Source: Sanderia malayensis
Taxonomy: Eukaryota; Cnidaria; Scyphozoa; Semaeostomeae; Pelagiidae
Direction: 5' to 3'
Length of the DNA: 64,000 nucleotides
NCBI GenBank assembly: GCA_013076295.1
Contig: RQOL01000374.1
Coordinates: 372,001-436,000 of the forward strand
The translations under genes were made by a program, and so were the position numbers. Positions 43,813 through 55,849 of this stretch are shown one piece after another. Position 1 is the stretch's first letter, and the number at the start of each line of letters is the position of its first letter. Under the pieces are notes generated by a model. The model saw only the letters and a list, made by a program, of their open reading frames with translations, ran no database searches and had not been told where the DNA came from.

Positions 43813-44400
43813 ATGGAGAGTGATTTTGCCGACTTTGTAGAAGAAAGAGATATGAAGAGTAAATTTGTAGAGAAAGAAGAATTTGCAAAAGAAATAGGAG
43901 AATGGAAAGATAATACAAAATGTTGGAACAAAGTACTGAATGAAGTGTTGGATCAACAAAACACATTGGGGAGAAAGGTTGAGGACATTCGAGGAGATGT
44001 TGTGAAAAATAAGGAATTGCAATGGGATTATAAGTTGCTTGAAGATATAATGGAGAAACAAACGCGAATTGAATACGTAATGAACAAGCATGAAGAGAGA
44101 ATAAATAAGTTGGAAATGCTGATATTGTGGCCAGTATCGCAAGATGGACATTTTATCTGCACAGTTGATAATTTCGACTTTCAAAAGAAACAAACTTTGC
44201 GTAATTATACACATTCAATTTACAGTCTGGTGTTTTTAACGAGTAAGTATGGGTATAAGATTAGTGTGAGATTATATTTGAATGGCGATGGTGAAGGTCG
44301 AAATAGATGTATTAGTTTGTTTATCGCTGTAAACAGAGGAGATTATGATGATATTTTAGTTTGGCCTATGCATAAGAAAGTAAATTTGAAGTTTATTTAG
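43813..44400 (+). pseudogene. TRAF-like protein: coiled coil plus truncated MATH domain
   Basis: An uninterrupted 195-codon frame. Residues ~1-110 are a charged coiled coil ('IMEKQTRIEYVMNKHEERIN'). Residues ~125-195 match the TRAF-C/MATH domain: 'HFICTVDNFDF', 'YSLVFLTSKYGYKISVRLYL', 'NGDGEGRNRCISLFIAV' and 'RGDYDDILVWPMHKKVNL'. The domain stops ~50 residues early at a TAG. Codons upstream (from an ATG at 43705) continue the coiled coil but with a TAA. TRAF proteins link receptors to NF-kB/JNK signalling. There are no introns, and it lies head-to-head with the viral-type polymerase, so a captured or processed copy is possible. Confidence 0.7.
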
Positions 44401-44776
44401 TTTATTCTTAATAATTTGTCACAGCTTATAGCAACATAGTTCTTGATGGCAAGATTTTTACTCTTCAACGAATTTACAAGATTATGGCACAAGAAGTACA
44501 GGCCTTGTGTACATTTTCATCAAATAATTTATAAGGAGTTCTTCATTCCCAAATGCAGATTAGAATTGTTGAGAGGTATGAAAGTCTGCAATAGACAATT
44601 GTGTTAAAGATCATGGCAGTGAAGTTTTAAATCACAATTAAGATTCACGTAGGAATGATATGCATCCTACTCGCATCCACCTTTTGCATAAGTATCTCTT
44701 GCAAATATTTGGTCATAGGCCATGTTACATTTTGTGGAAATCAGAAAATCATTAAAAAAATAAAATCCTTCTACAG
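44401..44776. other. No gene recognised
   Basis: Scraps of possible coding ('RNDMHPTRIHLLHKYL' near 44650) but nothing assignable. Confidence 0.3.
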
Positions 44777-47075
44777 CTTCCCCTGATCTTCGTGGTCTTG
44801 CTCAAAATGAAGAAATTCAAAAAAGCATAGCTGATTTCATCTGTAACAGTGGAGCAATCAGGAATGATGAAGGTATTTAATTTCTCTTTCGGTGATATTT
44901 TTGTTTTTTTTGGTTTGGTGATTGATTTTATGGTTGATGCATTTCTTATCAGAAGTTTATTAACAATCAGATTTGCATGATAATGCAAATATTTTGTATT
45001 ATTTATGATCCAAACTCAATGGGATGATTGAAATGCCAATTTGAATTACCAACAGGTTTTCTGATTTTGATATTTATTCTGAAGTACTTGTAAGATTTCA
45101 TTGATGGTCCTTTTACAAGTTTTTAGCTCCCATCTTTGGAAACTTGTTTATTCTTTACTAAATTATGTTTAACAGAGATCTTGTACAGTAGATCAGATCA
45201 GCAGATTTAATTATCATCTAATTATCATTTAATTATCATCTAATTATCATACAAATGCTGCCACACTTTGCATGCTGTCATTGATTATACAGTATATTCA
45301 TCATTATTTTAATATTATCTCCATTAAGATATAGGCTAACTATTATGGATTAACTATTATGGATCTTGCAAATATTTCAGCCTTTCGGCTATCAAGCAAA
45401 CTTGGATTCATTCTAATATATACCTCAAATCTTTTACACATAATGAATTTTAAAACATTTGAAGTTCTTTTTGGTATGTACCATAGATATTTTTTATCAA
45501 TTTGCAGAAATGATATCTGAAAGTACTGATGGAATTGATATACCGGTTAACTGGAAGATTAAAAACACTACATTTTTGAGGGATCTGGTGTTAAAGATTG
45601 TCACCCATAAAGGTTTGTTTCATGCTATAATAACATTTCATAAATTTTTCTGTTCACTTTAATCCAAATTGAAATTTTTGATAGTTTAGAAGCATCATCA
45701 GTACTGAAGCTTAGATCTAGAGAATTTCATTTCAGTTCATTTCATTTCAAGAAGTTCATTTTATGCCAATATATATGTAGTAACTTAGCAAACAACTTTA
45801 TTGTGTTTCCTATGCAAGGTTTATCATGGTTAGAAACAAAAAATGGGATGTTAGTATCCTTTCAGCTAGCTGCAATTAATAGGGAAATCGTTTGGTAATT
45901 GCTCTTTTCTACAGCAATCAGATATTCCCGGTTTCTTCCGTTCTCACAAGAAACTTAATTTACCAACTGTCGTGTTAAAAAATATCTCTAAATAAATTCT
46001 TAGGAAAGCGTAAGCCACACTGGGGCTTAGAATCTCAGAAACCGTACTGGTGGCCAAGCAATGTACCGTTTGTCAGCCCCAAAAACAACAGGAACGAGGG
46101 ACGCCCAAAGAAAGATGCCTTGAAGCAGATAATTGAAGCATTCATGGCTAGCATTACTGCCCAAGAAGTCGACGATGTTGAAGAAATCGACGATGAAGGA
46201 GATAACGACGAGGAAATTGATGAAATCGAGGAAATTTGCAGCACTATTGAGTCAGTAAGCACACATTGTTTATTGAATAAAGCTTTCAGCTTTCATGCTG
46301 AAAGCATGAATCATGTGTCATTTAAAAAACTTCATACTACAAACAATGATTAGAAACAATATACAACATTTTTTAAAGGGTTCTGTGTGGTTGTGAAAGT
46401 TTAGTGTGCAAAGGCAATGTCTGTTCTACCAGCCAGCTCACGAATTGGACCCTAAGGACCAGCAAAATTGCCTTGAAAGTCTTTAAATTCCAGAATTTGA
46501 ATAGTGTATAATATTTGTTTATGAAGTAAGAGCTTTCCTTCTGGCAATAACCTAGGCACAAGTTTAGATCAGGAGACAAGAATTTTCCTTTTTACCGAAT
46601 TTTTCTTTGTTTCACATCGTTCATCAGTTGCTAGTTGATCTGAAATTTTTTCAATTTCAAAAAGTAGCAACTGAACTTTCAAAAGGTAGTAATATTGATG
46701 CAAAATTAAGATTCGAAAAGGTGATGGAAAGAAACATATGTTGGAGCTGATGATGATTGTTGAGCTATCAAAGCATGTAATAAAATATTAGAATTGTGTG
46801 CCAAGGGTTACCTTTTGGCAAGAATTCTTTAAGCAGATATACAGTTTCCATTCTATTTATACGCGATTGTAATCTCTAAGAGTATTTCTGACATTTTACT
46901 AGAAAATGACTGCTGCTGAAGGGGCACACATTCTCCAACATATGGCATCTATGTCATGGACAAAGTTGAGGGGCTGTGCGCAGCAGATTGGAGAAAAGGC
47001 TCTTGAAGTCTGCAAGACTTTGATGCCAAAGGAAAGGGAGCAGATTCCGATTACCGAAAGACATCTTGCTATATG
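44777..47075 (+). CDS. Spliced gene with NRF1-type DNA-binding domain
   Basis: Four exons with consensus borders and matching phases: 44777-44872, 45508-45612, 46004-46254, 46903-47075. Exons 2-3 join into 'STDGIDIPVNWKIKNTT' and then 'GKRKPHWGLESQKPYWWPSN', closely like the NRF1/EWG DNA-binding domain ('GKP.WG.ES.KP.WWP.D.P'). A basic 'GRPKKDALKQIIEAFM' and an acidic run 'DDVEEIDDEGDNDEEID' follow. Exon 4 ('MTAAEGAHILQHMASM') is less certain. 5' and 3' ends are not fixed. It may be a host NRF1 paralogue, or a DNA-binding protein of the KDZ-type element just downstream. Confidence 0.6.
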
Positions 47076-47415
47076 GTTTGTTGCAGCTTTTCGTGTTTTC
47101 TTACATTAGCACAGTGGAATCAATAAATTCACTTTCAAGAGAAAATGTACTATATATTGTTTCACAATTTGAATTTTATGCATTTTCATGCATGCCTTAA
47201 GTATGTAACGAAATACGTTTGAGAAATTGTTCAAGAACTAATTTCAAAGGTCGAATAGTGATCGTTCATTCGTAATATATGGCAAGAAATAACTTCAAGT
47301 GATTCCGTTTGAACAGCTGGTCGTTTATATAGGTTTTTATCACTTGTAATGAAGCTCTTGTTACTCTAATCTCAAAAATCTTAACATTCTATATCCTATA
47401 TAAAGATCAATAAAC

Positions 47416-50400
47416 ATGTTTACTTATTTTCGAAGGGAAAGACATAACATGCCGTCAAACCTAGGAGATTTACAGCCAGTTGAAATAACAAAAGACGATT
47501 GTAGTCTGTTCCGATCAGTGTCCAGAATGATATTTCAAGATGAAAAGTATTGGTTCCTTTTGAAAGTTGGAAGCATTGCTGCTGGAATAGCTAACGAAGA
47601 ACTTCTGATAGCAAAGGCAGGTTATCGTTTCAACGCCTTCACGTTGCGTTGGATGTATGCCTATTATCCATCAGCTGTCTCAGTACTGTATATACTACTG
47701 TCACACCTAACCTATTATTTTCCTAGCAGCAACATTCAACGAGTAACATTTTGGTAAAGTTGTTAAGTTGACATCTTCGTTTGTTTTAGTATTCTCTAAC
47801 ATAATTCAATACGTTTATATATGAGCCTACGAAGTTGAAATTTTGGCTATCACTATTCTTTGGTCTGGTTCTGGTGTGTAACTTTATTTGCCACCGGTTG
47901 CTTTATCAAGTTTTGTTACACACTGGCCAAGGTGTTATCCTTACATCGGTTCGTTCAACAGACATTATCGGCAGCGTCTTGATTCATTGTTAGGTAAAAT
48001 ATTTGTGTTAAATCTTATCCTAACCAAAATTGCAAATCTTCTCAATGTTGGTATAAAGTTTATTGTCTTGGTCTCTCGTAGATTGAAGAGGATAACTTTC
48101 CATTGAGTTCCCATGACAACCACCAAGAGATGTTCATCGATCAGATGTCTAATTCGCTCTTGGAAGACAACAACAAAAGTAAGTATCAATTTTTGCCGTG
48201 TGTACTCACAGTTTATTTTCTTAATTTACTGGTCACCAACTAATCTCTTTCTTCTTTCTTTTGTATATGTATTTTCACTTTGTGGGCATTTTCATTATCT
48301 ATAAAATAGTGCTAGCTGTTGTTATCAATTGGTTCTTAAAATGTAATAGTGTACCTCTGCCAAACAATAATATCAAACATGATAGTTAATGAGAGATTCA
48401 CCATTAATAATCCCTTCACAGGAAACGGGTATTCTTTCGTCAGTTTGATCTTGGAGACTCTGGTATTGTCAAGCTTCATATGCAAGAACATCACCATTTT
48501 CTTCACTGCCACTTGTCACTGCTGCGACAAGGCAGATATTGGATTTGAAGGTCATGGCATGGATCAGAATCTGAGCATCGTCGTCGATCACTCCAAGCTT
48601 CAGCATGTTTTGCCGCTTACAATTCCTACTGAAGGATGCCCACCTGAGCAGAGAACTAGATGTGATGCAAAGATTCGATGTCGGGTAGGACGCGTCACAA
48701 ATTCCCTCATCACGTGCAAAAGATGTTTGTGGAAATATCACCCGCACTGCATTGGAGGAGAAAACCAACCAAGCGACGATTGTGGATGCAGCGACATTCC
48801 AACGAAAAGTGAAAGGTAAATAGAATCTTTGTCTTCATTCAGAATCATACCACGCTACTTACCTCTATTCAGAATTCGAAGGTGGACTTGATCAATATCA
48901 TTCAGCATTACACCAATTCCAAGTTGCAAAAAGGCATCGAAACCTTGATTCTTTCATATTCTTCTATGCATTCGTACAGAGGTACATTCGTGTGAGTAGT
49001 TAGAGTATTAAAGAGATCATTTTCTTCGTTCTTTCTTTGCTTCTTCTTCTTGTGTAGCAAAGTTGTGTGGACAACATTGCAAGAAATGTCAGGTTTATTA
49101 GTCCTACCTATAAATTTATTCAAACTTTACATAAACATTCAGAAGTACAATCATAGGGGGGAGTGAGCCTCAGGTATGGAGCAATATTTACTGTCGTTCT
49201 TGTTGCTCGGATCTTCATGATTTACAGCTCTACTCGGAAGCGAAAAAATTAATTAGTCAAATTTGCTTCGACTTATTATAAATTTTACCGTATGTATGAC
49301 CCACCATTATGCCTACGATGCCTGCTGTATCTATGCCTAGGATGCCATAAAGGACGTTTGAAGTTTGATGAAAACTATAGTTATTTTTGTTATATCATTT
49401 TCCATTAAAAAACCAACCAAAACATGGGTTAAACAGGGCTTCTAGAATACCGCAACCAAAATGAAGCAGCCTGAACCCTATTGTATGCAACTTGTGTTTA
49501 CACAACATAGAAAAGTAAATATACTTGAAATGTTTATCAACGCTCTTTCAATGCGAAGGTAATTCCTCTTAGAACGTGAACAATTTTTCTTTATATAGAA
49601 ATTTCTTCTCGCAGGCTTTCAATATTCAGTGATCAAGGCAAGTTCAAAGAGCTGTTTGCTTTGCATGAAGTACAGCTCAGGGTAAGATGAAAACAACCTT
49701 AAATGTTCTCATGTGCAGTTAGTTTGAAAAGAATATTTGATCTCAGGACTTGTAATGAATGGTCCATAGCCCATACATTTGAGATACCATTTGTTAAACT
49801 TCAATGTGGCAAACATATCATTCACAATGCAGTTGATGTATTGAAATTATCTATGCAGATATATATCAGAGAGTTATCAAGATTGTTCTGCTCGCAAATT
49901 TCTTAAGGAGTTTTATTTTAGGCTTTTTATATTTTATTTTTCATTAAGTAAATTCTATCGAAATATATTTGCAAAAGAATAAGACCTCATTGCACGTAGT
50001 TTTCACACCAGGTTTCGTCCCTAGGAGCTTATGAAGCAGCTATATGAGGGGTATCCAAGCTGCAGGAGAAACAAGCAGCCAGAGGCTAGATACCAACTTA
50101 ATTGTTTGATTGCTGGTATTCAATTTGATGCCGTGAGTATGCTTGTTGATCGAAGTCTAATATTTTTTGCGAATTAATATTTTAAGAATTTAAAGAAAGT
50201 GAAGATGTATTCTGAGTCATCTACCTTCTGGATTTACATTCATCTAATTGCTACATATTGTTGGAAAAAACTTATTGCTGACTGATAGACTATCCAGCCT
50301 GGGTACTAATTTGAACTCGTAGCCGTACATTTACATTCCTGGGCGTACATTTATTCTTTATAACAACATGTTTAAGGTCAAGAATAATTTTTATTTTGAA

Positions 50401-51347
50401 GAACTTTTCGATGTCACAAATATTTGAATGAATGGATGATAGCGACTTGGTGGCTTAATCATGGCTGCTTTTCAAGGGTTACAAATACATTTTTTACTTA
50501 TTTTCAATACTTCTTTTTCAGTACTTTTTCGTGACTGATAAGTTATGGCTTTGGCTTGAAAACGATATTCCAGAAATTGAGAAAATTCATCGTGGTGAAG
50601 ATTTCTTTCGTCACGTGGTCATAGCTGAGGTTTGAAATCTTTTATGATAATAAGCACACAGTTATGGTTTGAAAACTATCTTTTTCTGTTCATTTAACAT
50701 ATATGTCAGCTTGTGTTGGTTATCTTTGTATCTCAGTATTAGAAGATATATTTCTGGAGCTCTTATTTGCTGTTGGAAAACGTTATGAATAATTGGGCAT
50801 GAGGAACATGAATTAGTAATCTTCAGTTGACAGTATTTAAAGTTTTTGAATTCGAGGGTTACGGTGTCATTTGGAGCCCGTAGAGCATTGCCTCTTATCA
50901 TAAAATGACACTTTGATATCCTGCTATCTGCTCTCTTTATTTGCAATTAAATGAACTCGAGCTGACTTTTGCTTTGACATAATATTCGTCACATTCTTTA
51001 ATGATAGCCTCCTCACGTTCCATAGCCTAAAATTCGAAGTGTTAGTAATACTCGAATAACAATCATCATCTGCTTTTTGAATGAAACATATTGCCTCCAT
51101 GACAGAAAATGGTTCTTTTTTATCAGACTCAGTTTCCTTCAACTGAACATTAAACTGAAAAGTTAAAGCATTAAAAAATTCTTACTTGCAGATACTCGTC
51201 TACCTGGTGATGAAGTTAACAGAAAGCACCAGACTTGGAGCTGAAAGGATGGCACGGAGGGTGTTAGGACGTGGTTCTATTCAGAGAAGTTCAGAAATTC
51301 AGGAAATTCAGAGACTGTCGCCAAAGTCCGGTGATTTCTTAAAATAG
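47416..51347 (+). CDS. Spliced gene with OTU-like and PHD-like regions
   Basis: First exon(s): 'MFTYFRRERHNMPSNLGDLQ' and 'ITKDDCSLFRSVSRMIFQDE', which resembles the OTU start 'DGNCLFRAVS'; in that alignment the catalytic Cys position is Ser. A TATA box ('tatataaag', 47396) lies just upstream. Joins between 47640 and 48080 are unclear. Later exons are firm and in phase: 48082 (or 48089)-48178; 48422-48815 with a PHD-like Cys/His cluster ('CRVGRVTNSLITCKRCLWKY', then 'HPHC' and 'CGC'); 49615-49681; 50025-50132; 50522-50629; 51192-51347 (ends 'SPKSGDFLK', TAG). The last ~120 residues are helical and unfamiliar. It probably belongs to the KDZ-type element on the other strand. Confidence 0.6.
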
Positions 51348-52396
51348 ATAACTACAGAAATCTCTTTAGATAATGCTTATAGTGTGAATTAAAGTCAAAT
51401 TAAAATTGAAAAGTTTGAACCCAGAGATGCCAGAAGGTATTCTCGCAGGCAGGCGTACGTTTTTGCTACTCTACTTTCAAGTGTACGACCGTTCAAAGCG
51501 GACAAGTGTGTTCTGACTTCTTCTGCGACAAAATCTTTGTATGTGCTTGTATCTGAATAAAACTATACGAACTAGCTTACAGTCCACAACGATTCCGTCG
51601 ATCAAGGATGTATTGTAATGGAGTTAAGTTCAGAAGTAAGTTTTGTACAAATCTTGTAAACATCCTGGCTACAAGTATGTGGTTCCTAGGGTGTGTTAAG
51701 AATATATTTAATCGCGTATTTCTTTAGAGCTGTAGATGCAGTGCAGCTGTACTTATTTGAAAGAACCCATTTTAACTTGTTGACGTTAAATCATATGTTA
51801 ACGCTTATACCACAGTGTAGCACTTTCAGCAAATTCGATTAGATATTTTCCATGCACAGAATATTGGAAACATATCGTTGTATATTTCTTTCTGAGTCTT
51901 CTTGGTCTTTCTTTGCCATTCGATAGGTATTTGCTGTGATGACCATTTTTGAAAAAGTGATGCTGCAGTTGCTCAAGTGTAGTATGTGTTGATGACGCTG
52001 TGATTTACTATATCCACATGAGAGGAGAACGATTTTAGTAATTGGTTACTCAGGACTCTTCCTGTGATCAGTTTGCGATCTCAAAATTGTGTTGTTCACA
52101 ATCTATTGGGCTAAAATAATAGTTAAAGACATTTATCAAAACCATCTTGAAAGAGCGTTACTGAATCACATAACTATGTACGGAAATATTATTTTATGCT
52201 AGGAATATGTGCTGATGATTTTACAGGACAGCCATATCAAAACGAAATGCTAATAAGCAATCAAGTATCACTGATCATGTTCAACGTTAGTGTACCTACA
52301 CTACCGCAAAGTTTAGGGATGTCTTTTGCTTGGAACTGTTTCTTTCAGGCGTAAGTCTAAATTTAGAATCCAATTTTGTAGGATTATAAAGAGCAC
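51348..52396. other. No gene recognised
   Basis: AT-rich, between the OTU/PHD-like gene and the foldbacks. No coding-like frame. The same holds for 59782-60830. Confidence 0.4.
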
Positions 52397-52547
52397 GAGA
52401 CGATTATGGAAACATGGCATCGAGGGGCATTTGACCAAGATCCATTGCGATCAATAATGGAATAAACGTTGATTCTATGGAAATTGGATCATCAAACGCA
52501 ATACACCTTGGTTAAATCCTCAACGCCATCTTTTCCATAATCGTCTT
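52397..52547. repeat. Foldback 1 (imperfect hairpin, ~65-nt arms)
   Basis: 'agacgattatggaaa.atggc' on the left pairs with 'gccatcttttccataatcgt' on the right, with more pairing inward ('ttgaccaag', 'attgcg') around a ~25-nt loop. Copy at about 60831-60982. Confidence 0.8.
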
Positions 52548-52551
52548 TTGA

Positions 52552-52691
52552 TAAAAAAAACACAGTTTAGATGCGTGCTAAAGTCTAGATGCATTCATGG
52601 TTGTTCTTCTTGATAAATATCAGATATTTATGAAGAAGAACAACCATGAATACATCTCGACTTTTGCATGCATCTAAACTGTGTTTTTTTG
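52552..52691. repeat. Foldback 2 (near-perfect hairpin, ~68-nt arms)
   Basis: Left arm includes 'cacagtttagatgc' and 'ttcatggttgttcttctt'; the right arm has their complements, ending 'gcatctaaactgtg'. The loop is almost nil ('atatcagatat'), with only a handful of mismatches. Copy at about 60987-61126. Confidence 0.9.
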
Positions 52692-53693
52692 TTACTTTCA
52701 AAACAAAAAGAAGACTCCACAGTTTTCCTCTATTAAATTTATCAGTCTCGGGCTTCATTTCTTTTACTAGATCGACAATGACATCATATGAAAATAGGCC
52801 TAAATTTAATTCTCCGCAGCTGCTTTCTATGTCGCAAACAGAACATATTGTACCTACTTCTACTATGCCTTTGCTTATTTTCCTGATCCGGTCTAAAGTA
52901 TGCGCGGATAATCAGATTTTGTGGCAAAAGGAAATGGCTTCGACTTACATTTACGAATTTGAACTTCCCGCCAAATTTATCCTATTGTTCTAAAATGGAT
53001 AGGAGGCTACGATGACCGAAACCGTGACTATCTCCTACGCAGCAACAACAGCTTCCCAGCGACAGAGAAGAAAAATAGCCGTACAAATTCAGAAAAAATG
53101 GGAAAAAATTGTAAAAATATGGAAAGCCTAAAAGAAGACCAAGTAAAGGCACAAATTGGTCATTTGTTGCAGAAAAATAAAATGGGACCGAGATGACGTC
53201 ATTATGATGTCACAAGTTATTTTGAGAAAAATTATTTCCAGAAATACAGTTCACATAAGACAATGAGTGTCTCCACGAAATTTCAGCGAAAAAGAGGATA
53301 CAAAACATGACAATTCATTAAATAAATCCTCTCGTTAAAACGCCAAAGCTTATGTAGTATACACTATTCTCCAGTAACAAAGATATATTCAAAACTATAT
53401 ATCCAAGCTTTATTTATCAACAACAATTGTGTGTCTGTTTCGTCCAAATGTTCCAGAACCATTGCAAAGAGCGCAGAAACAAGAAAGAATGTCTGATCGA
53501 AAAGTAAATATAAATTACCAAGAGAAAAGGAACTGATTTAATGAGCAATTGCATAAAAATCTAGTCGAATACCTAGAAAACTAAACTCATCTGTGGGAGC
53601 CAAAAAGTCTGCGGCCTATCTGATGGAATCAAGATGAAGATATGTTAAATTAAAGAAATAATACATTGATAGACAATTAAGTATAACACACAC
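52692..53693. other. No firm gene
   Basis: A 115-codon plus frame (52646-52993) starts inside the foldback and has no recognisable domain. 53012-53200 gives polar frames that differ between the two tandem copies by a one-base indel, so constraint is unlikely. Confidence 0.35.
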
Positions 53694-53816
53694 CTTTATG
53701 ATTCTTCCAATGAAATCGGTCAACAAGGAACTTCGTGGCTTTGAAGAACACTGGGTCACGATTGAGGCAATATGCGTGTAAATTGCATGCATTGTCATAG
53801 ATGATGGTGCTTGGTG

Positions 53817-54260
53817 CTAAAGATGAAACAAACAGTGTCAAAAACATTTGAAGGATTACTTAATTTCGTACAGCAATGCAACGTGTGGTGGAATTTTTTT
53901 GCAATAACAAACATGAAGATCTATCATGAAAATACTGACAACGCTATAGAAAATCTAAACTAAATATATCAGGCCGTACCCTTCCACTACCTAACTTGCC
54001 CGTCTTTGAACAAGCAATTTGTGAAGATGCGAGTTGTTTAAAGCTGTGACGCTGGTGAAGAATCGCTGGCGAAGACTCAGATCTTTCTAGTTATATGCTG
54101 CCCGATTGCGTATAGAAATGATTACATTGCATTAATCCTGGAATTAAGGTACGAATTTAAGAGCAAATTCTGTACAACCACCTTTCGTAGTGATATTTCT
54201 TGATCATTGAAAACTCAAAACAACACTGTTAAATGTATGATTTAATACTAGACTATTTAC
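53817..54260. other. Intron of the KDZ-type gene
   Basis: Non-coding, AT-rich, between consensus borders at 54260 and 53817. Confidence 0.5.
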
Positions 54261-54344
54261 CTTTCTGAAATCTTGTGCGGAAAATTGTGAAGGGAATGTT
54301 CGGTGATTCAGAAGATTCCATTACTTGAAACCCATAGTTAATGC

Positions 54345-55573
54345 CTGAAAAACAAAAGAAACAATGCTAACGCAAGATAATTCTATGCAGTCATAGACGG
54401 CTATCGAAATGATACGCTTCTGAGTAACAACTATTTTGATTTGTGACAAGAAAGCATTTCTATTCAAGAACATTTATACAAAGGTAAAGGACAACTTTTC
54501 AAATAGCACAATAAATGATTGGTCGTGGGCTGCTATTCTAGCGGATAACCTTATGGAGAAAAATGAGAAATGGCAGGCTTTTCGACCAGATTTACAGGCT
54601 TAGATATTGTAACTACTGATGCCTTCATCTTTTATCTAATCCTATTCTACCCTTGCAAAGAATTTATTGAACATTCAATTTTATGTAGAAGAGAAATTCT
54701 CTGACGAGGGCTACTCCAGGGATTGGGGGCTTATTCGATAGTAGGTACTTCAGGGCATGAAAACCCACCCGACCATGCGACCAGGTGGTCGCAGGAAATT
54801 TTCAATTCATAATTTTTTGCAGGAAATTTTGAAAAATATCCCTTTCCCTATCACATGCTCTGTTTTCTCAATTTTTGAAAATAAGGAAAACAAATAATGA
54901 AGTCAAGCAAAAAGTCAGCTAGCATAGATTGTATCTCAAGTACAATTTGCATTCATATTGTATACAACAAATACAAGATCCAGATCAGAAAAGAACTAGA
55001 TTTTCCCGTACGCCTTTTAGAAATTATAAATTATTTCTTTGATGGGGTCCCAGCTTCATGCAACTTTATTTTTCTTGATAACATGTTATTGCATAGCTAC
55101 CTTTGGATCTGGAACCTGAAATTTTTTCAAGAAAGCTGGATTTTTTCACTTTCTTGTGCTTGCAGGAAATTTAAGAATCTAAATACGTATTGGTCGCAGG
55201 AATGAAAATATTTTTTCCAGGACTTACATAGCCATGAGCAGCTGCGCTTACAGGTCTCTAGGGAACAGTAACTTTGAATAGCAAACAGCTTAAACGTAGG
55301 TAGTACGTCGAAAGGGAGTGCAACAAGAAAAGCTATCATCAGCGATCTCTATTTAACTGGAAAAGGGGAGAAGTATTTCTGTTCCTTCGTGCAACTAAAA
55401 TCCATGGACGATGCTTACAACACAATTCTTAAATTAAAAAAAAAAAGGATAACAAATATTTGTAGGCAAGCTACGATAAGACAAGTTGAAGTTTGAAGAG
55501 AAAATGCGAGTAATTCGAGCGACCAGAGTATGATAACCAGAGAATAATAATTACTTATGATAATTTATCTCAC
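54345..55573. other. Long intron or lost exon region of the KDZ-type gene
   Basis: No coding-like minus frame. A 102-codon plus frame (54897-55205) has no recognisable content. 54780-55210 has four loose repeats of 'gcaggaaatttt', suggesting a small internal repeat. Confidence 0.4.
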
Positions 55574-55849
55574 CTTCCTCCAAAGACGAAATGGTACATA
55601 TAGTCTCGAAGAACATCATGTCCAATGAGGAATCGACCCATATTCAGAATTCCATCGAGACTGCCATCATACTGGTTAACAAACTTGCAAGCAGGGCATT
55701 CTTTAATATATACTGCAACAAACACAATAAAATAATAAGAATCAGCACAACTCGGATCATTGTGTTTAGACTGCTGTACAACACTTTTCTGGAAAGTTTT
55801 ATTCCTCAAAAATCTTAACATTCTATATCCTATATAAAGATCAATAAAC

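Larger units (their letters stand above)
53694..55712 (-). pseudogene. KDZ-type (Zisupton-like) transposase exons, copy 1
   Basis: Exon 54344-54261 joins in phase to exon 53816-53694. Together they give 'YGFQVMESSESPNIPF', 'RTRFQKAPSTIIYDNACNLH', 'YCLNRDPVFFKATKFLVDR' and 'FHWKNHK': the KDZ core, with catalytic D in 'YDNAC' and the 'F-H-W' motif. Exon 55712-55574 ('KECPACKFVNQYDG' and 'IGHDVLRDYMYHFVFGGR') is a plausible upstream part, but its phase does not match 54344, so an exon is missing or unseen. The C-terminal part (after 'NHKG') was not found. The N-terminus would cross the tandem junction at 55804. Parts look intact but the gene is incomplete. Confidence 0.7.
47371..55804. repeat. 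8,434-bp tandem unit, copy 1
   Basis: From 'ctcaaaaatc' at 47371 the sequence recurs at 55805, with a constant offset of 8,434 (later 8,436 after two single-base insertions). I noticed only about three substitutions (near 47592, 49324 and 51783) and two indels in A-runs. It contains the OTU/PHD-like gene, two foldbacks and the KDZ-type transposase. Confidence 0.95.

Noticed and set aside
44560..44720. Possible reverse-transcriptase/endonuclease scrap ('RNDMHPTRIHLLHKYL')
   Set aside because: Too short and degenerate to assign.
46035..46262. Minus-strand Ser/Ile-rich frame
   Set aside because: Antisense of the acidic tail of the NRF1-like exon.
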